Below are positions 1-6,238 of a stretch of 6,238 nucleotides of DNA, in pieces. The number at the start of each line of letters is the position of its first letter. Position 1 is the first letter of the stretch. A program made the position numbers and the translations under genes. This stretch comes from Desulfobacteraceae bacterium (GTDB lineage: Bacteria > Desulfobacterota > Desulfobacteria > Desulfobacterales > Desulfobacteraceae), in NCBI GenBank assembly GCA_022712835.1, contig JAFLJU010000259.1, positions 1-6,238 of the forward strand, in the 5' to 3' direction. The notes under the pieces are model-generated. The model saw nothing but the letters and a program-made list of their open reading frames with translations. It was not told where the DNA came from and searched no databases.

Positions 1-450
1 ATGCTATTTATCCCCGCCAATATTTACCCGGTCATGACCGTCATTCAATTTGGACATGGGTATCCCTCTACCATTTTAGGAGGGGTTGTTCACTTGATCG
101 AAAGCGGCATGTGGGTACTGGCCCTGATCATTTTTTTTGCCAGCATCATTGTGCCTGTTTTAAAATTAATCATCCTCTCCTTTTTGCTGATTTCGATTCA
201 GCGAAAAAGCGCCTGGCGTTCCCGGGACCGAACCCTTTTGTTCAGGGTGACGGAAGTTGTGGGGGCCTGGTCCATGGTGGATATTTATGTGGTTTCCATT
301 CTTGCCGGATTGGTTAACCTGGGTGCCCTGTCAACCATTACGCCCGGCATTGGCGTAATTTTTTTCGGTGCCGTGGTGGTGATTACCATGTTCGCGGCAC
401 ATAGCTTTGACCCCAGATTAATCTGGGATAACGCAGAAAGGTTAAAATGA
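1..450 (+). CDS. pqiA: PqiA-type inner-membrane protein, 5'-truncated by window edge
   Basis: This is the C-terminal part (149 codons visible) of a PqiA-domain integral membrane protein, the inner-membrane component of Pqi/Let-type MCE lipid-transport systems. Family hallmarks are IPANIYPVMTV (residues 4-14), HLIESG (31-36), the helix with VPVLK (51-55), RDRTLLFRVTEVVGAWSMVDIYVVS (75-99) and SFDPRLIWD (135-143). Membrane helices are visible at about 37-65, 91-112 and 116-134. The visible first residues fall inside what is normally the first helix, and the cysteine-rich zinc-ribbon usual at the PqiA N terminus is missing, so the ATG at base 1 is most likely an internal Met and the gene begins upstream. 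Whether it is a one-domain protein or the second half of a two-domain protein like E. coli PqiA cannot be told here. Its stop overlaps the pqiB start (ATGA, 447-450). Family identity is sure; the start is not. Confidence 0.9.
   Translation: MLFIPANIYPVMTVIQFGHGYPSTILGGVVHLIESGMWVLALIIFFASIIVPVLKLIILSFLLISIQRKSAWRSRDRTLLFRVTEVVGAWSMVDIYVVSILAGLVNLGALSTITPGIGVIFFGAVVVITMFAAHSFDPRLIWDNAERLK
412..427. repeat. Perfect 16-bp palindrome upstream of pqiB
   Basis: CCCAGATTAATCTGGG reads identically on both strands; as RNA it could form a 6-bp stem (CCCAGA/TCTGGG) closed by a TTAA loop. It lies inside the last codons of the pqiA-like gene (P138 to W142) and ends 19 bases before the pqiB start codon. 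The symmetry depends partly on synonymous choices (AGA for Arg139, TTA for Leu140). It may be an operator-like site, an mRNA hairpin near the pqiB ribosome-binding site, or chance within conserved coding sequence. Confidence 0.5.
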
Positions 451-2132
451 TAGATTCCCAGACTGAATATGGACCACCTGCACCGACACTCAAAAAGAGC
501 TCCGGGATATCCTTGGTATGGCTGATTCCCATCATCACCGCCCTGATCGGCGGATGGCTTATTTTCAAAACCCTCTCGGAAAAAGGCCCCCAGATAGAGA
601 TCACCTTTAAAACCGCCGAGGGCATTGAGGCCGGAAAAACCAAAATCAAATACAAAGATATCGACATCGGCGTAGTGCACTCGGTAAATTTCAGCCAGGA
701 TTTTTCAGATGTGATTCTCAAGGCGTCCATGGCAAAGGGGACCGAAAAATTTTTAGGAAGGGGGGCCCGATTCTGGGTAGTAAAGCCCAACCTTACCCTG
801 CGGGGTGCCTCGGGCTTAAGCACCCTGTTTTCCGGATCTTATATTGAGATAGAGCCGGGACAGGGCACCATACAAGAAAATTTTAAAGGGCTTGATAAAC
901 CACCCGTGGTCAATGCCGACGTCGCCGGGACAGAAATCATGCTGCTAACCCACAAACTTAGTTCCATCGACACAGGATCTCCCATTTACTACCAGGGGAT
1001 CTTAGCCGGAGAAATCCTTGGGTGGGAGCTGGGCAATGACCGGAAAAGCATTTTTATCCATGCCTTTGTCAAGGCCCCCTACAATGACCTGATCAAAAGC
1101 AATACCCGGTTCTGGAATGTCAGCGGGATCGATCTTACCATGGACACGGAAGGAATCAATCTGCACTCGGAGTCCCTGGCATCCCTTCTCTACGGCGGAG
1201 TGGCATTTGAAACCCCGGATACCCTGGAACAGGTCAAAGAACATGTGGAGGGCCTTGCCTTCACCCTTTTTGACAATTACAAGGCCATCGATGACGCGTC
1301 ATTTATTAAAAAGATCACCTGTATTCTCTCCTTTGACGGATCTGTAAGGGGACTCAAAGAAGGGGCTCCTGTGGAATTTCGGGGAATAAAGGTCGGACGT
1401 GTAAAGCAGATCCGATTAAAATTTGACAGCCAAAAGGCCTCCTTTAGAATCCCAGTACTGGTGGAAATAGAACCCGGCCGTTTCATTTCAGAAGATCAAA
1501 ACAAAATTGCCGCGCCTTTTGAGACCTTTGACACCCTTATTGCACATGGACTCAGGGCAAAGCTTCAAACCGGCAACCTGCTCACCGGCCAATTATTTAT
1601 CGGGCTTGACATGTATCCCGGGACCCCGGTCAGACTAGTGAATACACAAAGTCCCTTTCCGGAACTGCCCACCATCCCTGCCGACCTGGAACAAATGACC
1701 GCCTCTGTTAAAAAAATCCTTGCCAATATGGAAAAACTGGACATGGAAAAAATCAGCTCCGAACTCATAACGACCCTTGAAGGCGCGAGCAGGCTGACCA
1801 ACAACCGGGAGATTGCAGAGGCCGTGACCGAACTTAAAGAGTCAATGACCTTATTGAAACAAATTTTGAGCAAACTGGACCAGCGGATTGAACCCATTGC
1901 CATAAATTTGGAAAATGCCCTGGGAGCGGGTCATGAGACTCTGAAAAACGCCCAGACCACATTGGGGCTGATGGATGAGGTCCTTGATGCCAATTCTCCC
2001 CTCCAGTACAAATTTATTGAATTAACTACCGACCTTAGTGAGATGGCCCGTTCCATCCGTGTACTGGTAGATATGTTGGAAAGAAATCCCAATGCCATCA
2101 TTTTTGGCAAATCAGCTCCAGGAGAAAAATGA
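447..2132 (+). CDS. pqiB: PqiB-type MCE (MlaD) family protein, three MCE domains
   Basis: This 561-residue protein is close in length to E. coli PqiB (546). PqiB-type proteins are anchored in the inner membrane and assemble as stacked hexameric MCE rings plus a coiled-coil needle, forming a hydrophobic conduit across the periplasm. Visible layout: a short cytoplasmic tail, one transmembrane anchor at about 21-42 (ISLVWLIPIITALIGGWLIF), MCE domain 1 at about 46-138 (GPQIEITFKTAEGIEAGKTKIKYKD opening), MCE 2 at about 162-256, MCE 3 at about 288-392 (GSVRGLKEGAPVEFRGIKVGRV inside), then a long helical, coiled-coil-like region at about 411-548. The C-terminal signature LERNPNAIIFGK (544-555) is typical of the family. 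The start overlaps the pqiA-like stop as ATGA, with AAGG at 438-441 five bases upstream, so translation is probably coupled. No MlaF-type ATPase or MlaB STAS gene is present, as expected for Pqi rather than Mla. Confidence 0.95.
   Translation: MIDSQTEYGPPAPTLKKSSGISLVWLIPIITALIGGWLIFKTLSEKGPQIEITFKTAEGIEAGKTKIKYKDIDIGVVHSVNFSQDFSDVILKASMAKGTEKFLGRGARFWVVKPNLTLRGASGLSTLFSGSYIEIEPGQGTIQENFKGLDKPPVVNADVAGTEIMLLTHKLSSIDTGSPIYYQGILAGEILGWELGNDRKSIFIHAFVKAPYNDLIKSNTRFWNVSGIDLTMDTEGINLHSESLASLLYGGVAFETPDTLEQVKEHVEGLAFTLFDNYKAIDDASFIKKITCILSFDGSVRGLKEGAPVEFRGIKVGRVKQIRLKFDSQKASFRIPVLVEIEPGRFISEDQNKIAAPFETFDTLIAHGLRAKLQTGNLLTGQLFIGLDMYPGTPVRLVNTQSPFPELPTIPADLEQMTASVKKILANMEKLDMEKISSELITTLEGASRLTNNREIAEAVTELKESMTLLKQILSKLDQRIEPIAINLENALGAGHETLKNAQTTLGLMDEVLDANSPLQYKFIELTTDLSEMARSIRVLVDMLERNPNAIIFGKSAPGEK
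2120..2124 (+). promoter_or_regulatory. Ribosome-binding site of pqiC (decides between two ATGs)
   Basis: AGGAG lies inside the end of pqiB. It is followed by two tandem ATG codons, at 2129 (4-base spacing) and 2132 (7-base spacing). The 7-base spacing is the more usual, which favours the second ATG; that start would overlap the pqiB stop by a single base (TGATG). Confidence 0.7.
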
Positions 2133-2800
2133 TGTTGCGTTTATGTTTGAAACTCTTTATTTCACGGTCCTTTATCACACTGTTCATCTTGACAACCACT
2201 CTCTTGTCCGGTTGCTTCGGTATAAATCCGATCACCCCCACCAAACTCTATGTTCTGAACCCGGTTGAATATAAAGCTCCCCTTGTCAATGGGATGGAAA
2301 AGCGGCCCCTTTTATCCGTGGAGATCGCCTCCTTTCGTCTGCCCCAATACCTTGAAAAACCCCAGATCATTACCAGAAGCCACCAGAACCAACTGACCAT
2401 GGCAGAATACCACCAATGGGGAGGAAATCTTCGTAAAAACATGACCCGGGTACTTGCCCAAAACATATCCCGGCTACTTGCCACCCCCAATGTTACCATA
2501 CCCCCATTTAGACCATCCCCCCCCCCGGATATCCGTGTTAATGTGGAGGTGATGCAATTTGAGGCGGATGACAAGGGCCAGGTCAAATTTTCGGCCCAGT
2601 GGCGGCTCGCCCGGGGGAAGGGTGGCAAAACCCTCACCACCCGGATGACAGAGATTAAAAGAGAGATTAAAAAACAGGTGCCGGGTGAAGGATCGGATTT
2701 CGATGCAATTGTTTTAGCCATGGGCAACCTATTGGGTGATTTTTCTCATATCATGGCCCGGGAGATTCAGGACCAGACCATGGGACCCCCTGGTCAATGA
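2129..2800 (+). CDS. pqiC: PqiC-type outer-membrane lipoprotein (ABC-type transport auxiliary family)
   Basis: This 223-residue lipoprotein (222 if the second ATG is used) belongs to the PqiC/DUF330 auxiliary lipoprotein family, the outer-membrane partner that receives the PqiB needle. It has a positively charged, hydrophobic signal peptide ending in the lipobox LLSGC with acylated Cys29. Phe at +2 (no inner-membrane-retention Asp) fits delivery to the outer membrane by Lol. Family features are KLYVLNP (39-45), SVEIASFRLPQYLEKPQIITR (63-83), the AEYHQWGGNLRKNMTRVLAQNISRLLAT stretch (92-119), and the strand and QWRL segment (about 136-160). E. coli PqiC is 187 residues, so this one is somewhat longer, partly through the long N terminus. 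It overlaps pqiB upstream and the LolA-like gene downstream (ATGA at 2797). A 10-C run at 2517-2526 encodes part of SPPP (130-133) and could be a slippage site. Confidence 0.92.
   Translation: MMLRLCLKLFISRSFITLFILTTTLLSGCFGINPITPTKLYVLNPVEYKAPLVNGMEKRPLLSVEIASFRLPQYLEKPQIITRSHQNQLTMAEYHQWGGNLRKNMTRVLAQNISRLLATPNVTIPPFRPSPPPDIRVNVEVMQFEADDKGQVKFSAQWRLARGKGGKTLTTRMTEIKREIKKQVPGEGSDFDAIVLAMGNLLGDFSHIMAREIQDQTMGPPGQ
2517..2526 (+). repeat. 10-C homopolymer inside pqiC
   Basis: Ten consecutive C bases span the codons of S130-P133 of the PqiC-type protein. A gain or loss of one base would shift the frame before the second half of the protein. Such tracts can be phase-variable through slipped-strand mispairing, or simply be error-prone in sequencing; the sequence alone cannot say which. 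The frame is intact in this copy. Confidence 0.6.
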
Positions 2801-3837
2801 TTTTTTCCAGGCATAACAGCAAAAGCCAAAATGGCAAAAAAAGGACCGCCGTTGTGTTGTCTTGCATTTTTGGCCTAGGCTTTCTGTTGTTTCATGGAAT
2901 TGTCTCCCCTGCCCTGGCGGGACAAAAAAACAGCAAACAAAATGAGAACAAAATCAAAAAGGGGTTGACCGGATCTGATATCATGGATCAGGTGTTCAAA
3001 CGCCACCTGTTATTTCCCTATATATATGAAGAGCAAACCCTGATTCTTACGGACAATAAGGGCAACAAAGATGTCAAAAAATTACGCCGGTTCTCCAGGG
3101 TGGAAACCGATGGAACCCTTAAATATCTTTTGGTTTTCGACAATCCAAAGGAGATCAAGGGGGTTGCCCTGGGAATCACCCGAAGCCCCAAAGGGGTTGT
3201 GCAAAGCCGCATTTATCTGCCAGCCTTGGGAGAAGCAATTTCATCCGATCTTAAAAAAACCAATGGCCGTGATTTTATGGGGACTGATTTTTCCATTGAA
3301 GAGTTGGTGGAGACAAAATCGGATGTTATCTATACACGAAAGGCTAACCACCCTGTATCCAAACAGAAGACGGACGATTATTTTGTTGTTGAAGCGTCTT
3401 ACCTTATTGCGCCTCCTGTTACATCTCCAAAAGTGAAAAAGAGCAACCCGGCAGCTTACAGCATTCGCAGACACTATATCCGGCAGGATAATTTTTTTAT
3501 CGTGCGCACCGATTTTTTTGACCATGGCCACCGGCTGGTCAAACGACTAACCCACCACGACCTGAAACAAATCGACAAGGACATGTGGCTGGGCAATATG
3601 CTCTTAATGGAAAATATCCGGGATCAGCACACCACATTAATAAAAATTGATCGACGCATTTTATCCCAGGACTATGTACCACCTGAGGTGTTTACCGATT
3701 CCTGGCTCCAGGAAACCTATCCGAAAGAAACCCGGAAAATCGATGCCAAAAACCCCTCGGCACCTTCCACCGAAAGTTCGTCCACAAGTCCGCCCACAAG
3801 TCAGGCTGGCAGGACCCATAACAGTATAGGAAATTGA
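2797..3837 (+). CDS. LolA-like periplasmic 'outer membrane lipoprotein-sorting' protein
   Basis: This 346-residue exported protein resembles the LolA-like family (PF17131 type) that commonly accompanies RND/MMPL exporters and is thought to bind lipid or lipoprotein cargo in the periplasm. A long-n-region signal peptide (KKR at 14-16, hydrophobic core about 18-38) ends in PALA|G with predicted cleavage after Ala41; there is no lipobox. Mature landmarks are SDIMDQVFKRH (60-70), the strand with LILTDNKGNKDVKKLRRFSR (82-101), YLLVFDNPKEIKGVALGI (110-127), the RIYLPALGEA motif (138-147), the very typical GRDFMGTDFSIEEL (157-170), and a late ILSQDYVPPEVFTDSWLQ (288-305). The tail from about 318 is rich in Ser, Thr and Pro and probably disordered. 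The start overlaps the pqiC stop (ATGA) and has no clear Shine-Dalgarno, so it likely relies on translational coupling. Cargo is unknown. Confidence 0.88.
   Translation: MIFSRHNSKSQNGKKRTAVVLSCIFGLGFLLFHGIVSPALAGQKNSKQNENKIKKGLTGSDIMDQVFKRHLLFPYIYEEQTLILTDNKGNKDVKKLRRFSRVETDGTLKYLLVFDNPKEIKGVALGITRSPKGVVQSRIYLPALGEAISSDLKKTNGRDFMGTDFSIEELVETKSDVIYTRKANHPVSKQKTDDYFVVEASYLIAPPVTSPKVKKSNPAAYSIRRHYIRQDNFFIVRTDFFDHGHRLVKRLTHHDLKQIDKDMWLGNMLLMENIRDQHTTLIKIDRRILSQDYVPPEVFTDSWLQETYPKETRKIDAKNPSAPSTESSSTSPPTSQAGRTHNSIGN
3782..3802 (+). repeat. Short direct repeat in the Ser/Thr/Pro tail
   Basis: CCACAAGTC occurs at 3782-3790 and again at 3794-3802, a 12-base (four-codon) period within the low-complexity C-terminal tail of the LolA-like protein (TSPP then TSQ). 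It is small and in frame, consistent with tail-length variation by replication slippage. Confidence 0.5.
3828..3831 (+). promoter_or_regulatory. Ribosome-binding site of the RND/MMPL gene
   Basis: AGGA lies at the end of the LolA-like gene, 8 bases before the ATG at 3840. This supports 3840 as the start over the next in-frame ATG at 3858. Confidence 0.7.
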
Positions 3838-3839
3838 TT

Positions 3840-6238
3840 ATGTTTATCCGATTTTTCATGTTGGGCGCAAACCACCGATTGGCCACCGTTCTGTTTCTGG
3901 CAATGGTTACCTGTATCACCGGATTGGGGTTGCCCCGCCTGAATGTGGACACTGGATTTGGCAGCCTCATGCCCGATTCCCATCCGGATAGACGCATCTA
4001 TGAGCAAATTGTCCGGGAATTTGGTTCCGACAATCGATCCATCGTATATGTAAAGGATAAAGATCTCTGGTCAAAGGAGAAGCTTTCCGCACTGGAAAAA
4101 TTGCATTTTGCTCTGAAAGAACTGGATTGTGTAAAACAGGTGGATGACCTTTTCACCCTGCGCAGCATCCGGGGATCCAAGGGAGAAATTGATTCCAGAA
4201 TTATTTTGAAGCGCGCAGCTGAAACCCTTTCAACCATCGACCAGGCAAGAGCGGATGCTCTTTCTAATCCGATTCTTGTGGACACCTTAATCTCCCGGGA
4301 CGGGACGGCCCTGGGCATTGTGGTGTCATTCCATGACAGCCTTGATAAAAAAGCATCCTACTCCCAGATAAACCAGGCATTGGAAACGACCATCGCCCCC
4401 TTCCATTCTGCATTCCAGGAGATTTTTCAGGTGGGATCTTCCAGAATAAATGCAACCATGAAAACCCTTCTCTTTGATGATCTCAAATTGCTGGGCCCCT
4501 TATCCGCCATTGCACTGGCAGCCGGCATATTTTTTTTCCTGGGCAGTGGATTTGCTGCCATTGTTCCCCTTATAACCTCGGGACTGAGCCTCGTGTGGAC
4601 CTTGGGAATCATGGGGTGGACAAACATCCCCCTCAACATTTTAACGGCCATGCTGCCCACTCTAATCATCATCATCGGTTCCGCCGAAGATACCCATATG
4701 ATGATCTCTTATTTTCAAGGGGTCACCAGGACAATAGATAATCACCGCCCCTTTGCCACAAGGTTTATGATGAAACACATGGGTGTCCCCCTGATCCTTA
4801 CGGTTCTGACCACGGCAATGGGGTTTGCCAGCAACATGTTCAGCAGTATCGGCATCATCCAGAGTTTTGCCATCTCAGCCACCATTGCAATTCTTGCCAA
4901 TGGGATGATCAACTGGCTATTTGTTCCCATGATTTTCTCCTGGTTAGGCCCCCGTCAGGTAAAGGGTTACGGGAACAAAACCGCCATTGGCCTGCCGGCT
5001 GTTTTTATTAAATTGTTCGGAGCGACCAATCGAAGGTTTGCCCTCTCCATTCTGGGAATAACGGCGATGCTCTGCGCCGTCTTTGGTTATGAATGTTCAA
5101 AATTATATGTGACCAATGATCCATTGTCCTATTTTAAAAAGAATCAACCCCTGGTGACAGATGCCCGGACACTCCACCAGAACCTGGCCGGCATGAATTT
5201 TTTTTACATCAGTCTGACCTCAACCCGGGACAAGGCCTTTTTGCTGCCCGAAAATATTAAACAGCTGACCACCATCCAGGATTTCATAAAAAAACAGGGG
5301 GTGTTTGACAGTTCTATATCCCTTGCTGATCATCTATCCCTTGTGAACCGGGAATTTCATGGGGGAAACCAGGAATACTATACGGTGCCTGACAGGGCAA
5401 ACCTGGTAGCCCAATACCTTCTTTTTTTCCACCGCCGGGATCTAAAAAACTATGTGAGCCATGACATGAGCCGCGCCTGTATTGTTGTTCGTCATCACAT
5501 CAGTGATTCCAGCCTGTTAAACCGATATATCCAGGAACTCAAAGAGGTGGTCCCCCGGATTGCAGGCCCCGGGATAACCGCCCATATTGTGGGGGAAAAT
5601 CTGATGATCAATGGCGCTGCTGAAGACCTCATCACGGCACAGGTGAAATCGCTTATCATTCTTTTGTCCATCATTTTTATCATCACCTCCATCATGTTCA
5701 CTTCCCTTAAGGGCGGGATCATCGCCCTGATTCCCAGCCTGATACCGGTTATTCTAATGTTCGGGACAATGGGGTTTTTACAAATCCCCCTGAACCCGGC
5801 AACAATTATGGTCGCCGTGATCTCCATTGGCATTGCCGTTGACGGTACCCTCCACCTGTTTTCACGGTACAATGAACTGTGCAGACGAACCTCGGATTAT
5901 GAAACCGCTGTTCTGACAACGGTCAGGGAGGAAGCCCCCCCCCTGGTCATCACCAGCATCGCCCTTGCATTGGGATTTAGCATCCTGTTGTTCTCCAACT
6001 TTGCCATCATTGCACAGTTTGGCGCCTTGTCTGCTGCCACCATGATTTTTGCCCTCTTTGCCAATCTTTTGATTACCCCCATCATCATGTCCCGGGTGCG
6101 ATTAGTTGGCCTTTACCAGATCCTGGCCCTGAAAATGCACCACCAGGTTCTGGAAAAAAGTCTGTTGTTCAACGGCATGACCAACTACCAGATGCGCAAG
6201 GCCATCCTGATCTCCGAGCTGAACGAATTTGAACAAGG
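3840..6238 (+). CDS. RND/MMPL-superfamily exporter with C-terminal extension, 3'-truncated by window edge
   Basis: An open frame of 799 codons runs off the window with no stop. It is an RND-superfamily inner-membrane pump of the MMPL/HpnN-like type, whose members export lipids or other hydrophobic cargo using the proton motive force. Two repeats of six helices are visible. Repeat 1: TM1 about 12-32, periplasmic domain about 33-215 (opening VDTGFGSLMPDSHPD), TM2-TM6 about 217-237, 239-258, 262-282, 315-335 and 341-366. Repeat 2: TM7 about 400-417, periplasmic domain about 419-602 (with NDPLSYFKKNQPL at 426-438), TM8-TM12 about 603-622, 625-645, 648-668, 700-719 and 723-750. Likely proton-relay acids are E283/D284 in GSAEDTHMM and D668 in GIAVDGTLHLFSRY. 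After TM12 the chain continues into the cytoplasm, where residues about 770-799 resemble the start of a cyclic-nucleotide-binding domain. It starts 2 bases after the LolA-like stop, its probable functional partner. Substrate unknown. Confidence 0.93.
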   Translation, partial: MFIRFFMLGANHRLATVLFLAMVTCITGLGLPRLNVDTGFGSLMPDSHPDRRIYEQIVREFGSDNRSIVYVKDKDLWSKEKLSALEKLHFALKELDCVKQVDDLFTLRSIRGSKGEIDSRIILKRAAETLSTIDQARADALSNPILVDTLISRDGTALGIVVSFHDSLDKKASYSQINQALETTIAPFHSAFQEIFQVGSSRINATMKTLLFDDLKLLGPLSAIALAAGIFFFLGSGFAAIVPLITSGLSLVWTLGIMGWTNIPLNILTAMLPTLIIIIGSAEDTHMMISYFQGVTRTIDNHRPFATRFMMKHMGVPLILTVLTTAMGFASNMFSSIGIIQSFAISATIAILANGMINWLFVPMIFSWLGPRQVKGYGNKTAIGLPAVFIKLFGATNRRFALSILGITAMLCAVFGYECSKLYVTNDPLSYFKKNQPLVTDARTLHQNLAGMNFFYISLTSTRDKAFLLPENIKQLTTIQDFIKKQGVFDSSISLADHLSLVNREFHGGNQEYYTVPDRANLVAQYLLFFHRRDLKNYVSHDMSRACIVVRHHISDSSLLNRYIQELKEVVPRIAGPGITAHIVGENLMINGAAEDLITAQVKSLIILLSIIFIITSIMFTSLKGGIIALIPSLIPVILMFGTMGFLQIPLNPATIMVAVISIGIAVDGTLHLFSRYNELCRRTSDYETAVLTTVREEAPPLVITSIALALGFSILLFSNFAIIAQFGALSAATMIFALFANLLITPIIMSRVRLVGLYQILALKMHHQVLEKSLLFNGMTNYQMRKAILISELNEFEQ
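6147..6238 (+). other. Probable start of a cyclic-nucleotide-binding domain (within the exporter)
   Basis: Residues 770-799 of the exporter (VLEKSLLFNGMTNYQMRKAI then LISELNEFEQ, next codon beginning GG) lie on the cytoplasmic side after TM12. They match the pattern that opens CRP/CAP-type cyclic-nucleotide-binding domains: a short helix, a 'xSPLFxGL/M' turn, a helix beginning around 'xxQxRKI', then 'LxEFxxG' leading into the beta-roll. The nucleotide-binding cassette (GE..A...R motif) would lie beyond the window, so ligand binding cannot be judged. An unrelated helical tail is the alternative. Confidence 0.6.

Noticed and set aside
29..40. 12-bp perfect palindrome CGGTCATGACCG
   Set aside because: One or two palindromes of this length are expected by chance in a window of this size, and it lies within the conserved PVMT coding segment far from any start.
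281..288. Possible loss of the canonical TM4 proton-relay Asp in the RND pump (SAEDTHMM)
   Set aside because: An E-D-T-H form at this position is, as far as I recall, a normal variant in this branch of the MMPL family; acidic residues E283 and D284 are both present, so there is no evidence of inactivation.
383..823. Long minus-strand open frame (146 codons) across the pqiA/pqiB junction
   Set aside because: It overlaps two clearly recognised plus-strand genes, has no recognisable family features, and is a codon-bias shadow.
2248..2727. Minus-strand open frame of 159 codons opposite pqiC
   Set aside because: It lies wholly antisense to a well-supported lipoprotein gene; its composition (many Ser, Arg, Trp) is typical of a reverse-frame shadow.
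3071..3436. Plus-strand out-of-frame open reading frame of 121 codons inside the LolA-like gene
   Set aside because: The overlapping frame carries the conserved family motifs; this one has no recognisable features.
4530..4537. T8 runs (also 131-138 and 5198-5205) as terminators or slippage sites
   Set aside because: They encode Phe-rich membrane or strand segments within open frames and have no preceding GC-rich hairpin, so they are not terminators; T runs like this are ordinary in membrane-protein genes.
5495..5872. Minus-strand open frame of 125 codons, Met/Ile-rich, and similar ones at 4427-4675 and 5897-6088
   Set aside because: They are antisense to the membrane helices of the RND gene, where ATC/ATT/CAT-rich codons read in reverse give Met/Ile/Asp-rich nonsense.

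Overview
The window is one tightly packed stretch, all on the + strand, carrying five co-directional genes with no intergenic gap longer than 2 bases. In order they are: the C-terminal part of a PqiA-type inner-membrane protein (1-450, 5' end outside the window); a three-MCE-domain PqiB protein (447-2132); a PqiC-type outer-membrane lipoprotein (2129 or 2132-2800); a LolA-like 'outer membrane lipoprotein-sorting' periplasmic protein (2797-3837); and an RND/MMPL-superfamily exporter (3840 to beyond 6238, 799 codons visible). The first four genes are joined by ATGA-type stop/start overlaps. The fifth starts 2 bases after the previous stop behind a good Shine-Dalgarno. This is very probably a single operon. 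Its promoter and terminator lie outside the window, and I see no RNA gene, mobile element, CRISPR array or terminator.

The source is a diderm (LPS-type envelope) bacterium, because three of the products only make sense with an outer membrane and periplasm. The moderate GC content, the protein style and the pairing of a LolA-like protein with an MMPL pump would fit a Desulfobacterota (Desulfobacteraceae-like) genome. That placement is a guess from impression, not a computed assignment.

Functionally, PqiA-PqiB-PqiC is one of the MCE systems thought to move lipids between the inner and outer membranes: PqiA in the inner membrane, PqiB as a periplasm-spanning tube, PqiC as the outer-membrane partner. 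The two downstream genes form another recognised pair: an RND pump with a periplasmic lipid- or lipoprotein-binding LolA-fold partner. Their fusion into one translationally coupled unit suggests a combined envelope lipid-trafficking machine in which the RND pump could supply proton-motive-force energy that the Pqi system lacks (inference).

The most notable detail is at the right edge. After its twelfth membrane helix the RND pump does not stop. It continues into a cytoplasmic segment that looks like the beginning of a cyclic-nucleotide-binding (CRP/CAP-type) domain, implying a pump gated or tuned by a cytoplasmic nucleotide signal. Only about the first 30 residues of that domain are visible, so the call is provisional. 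Other points worth a look are a perfect 16-bp palindrome just upstream of pqiB, a 10-C homopolymer inside pqiC, and the absence of a Shine-Dalgarno at the LolA-like gene.
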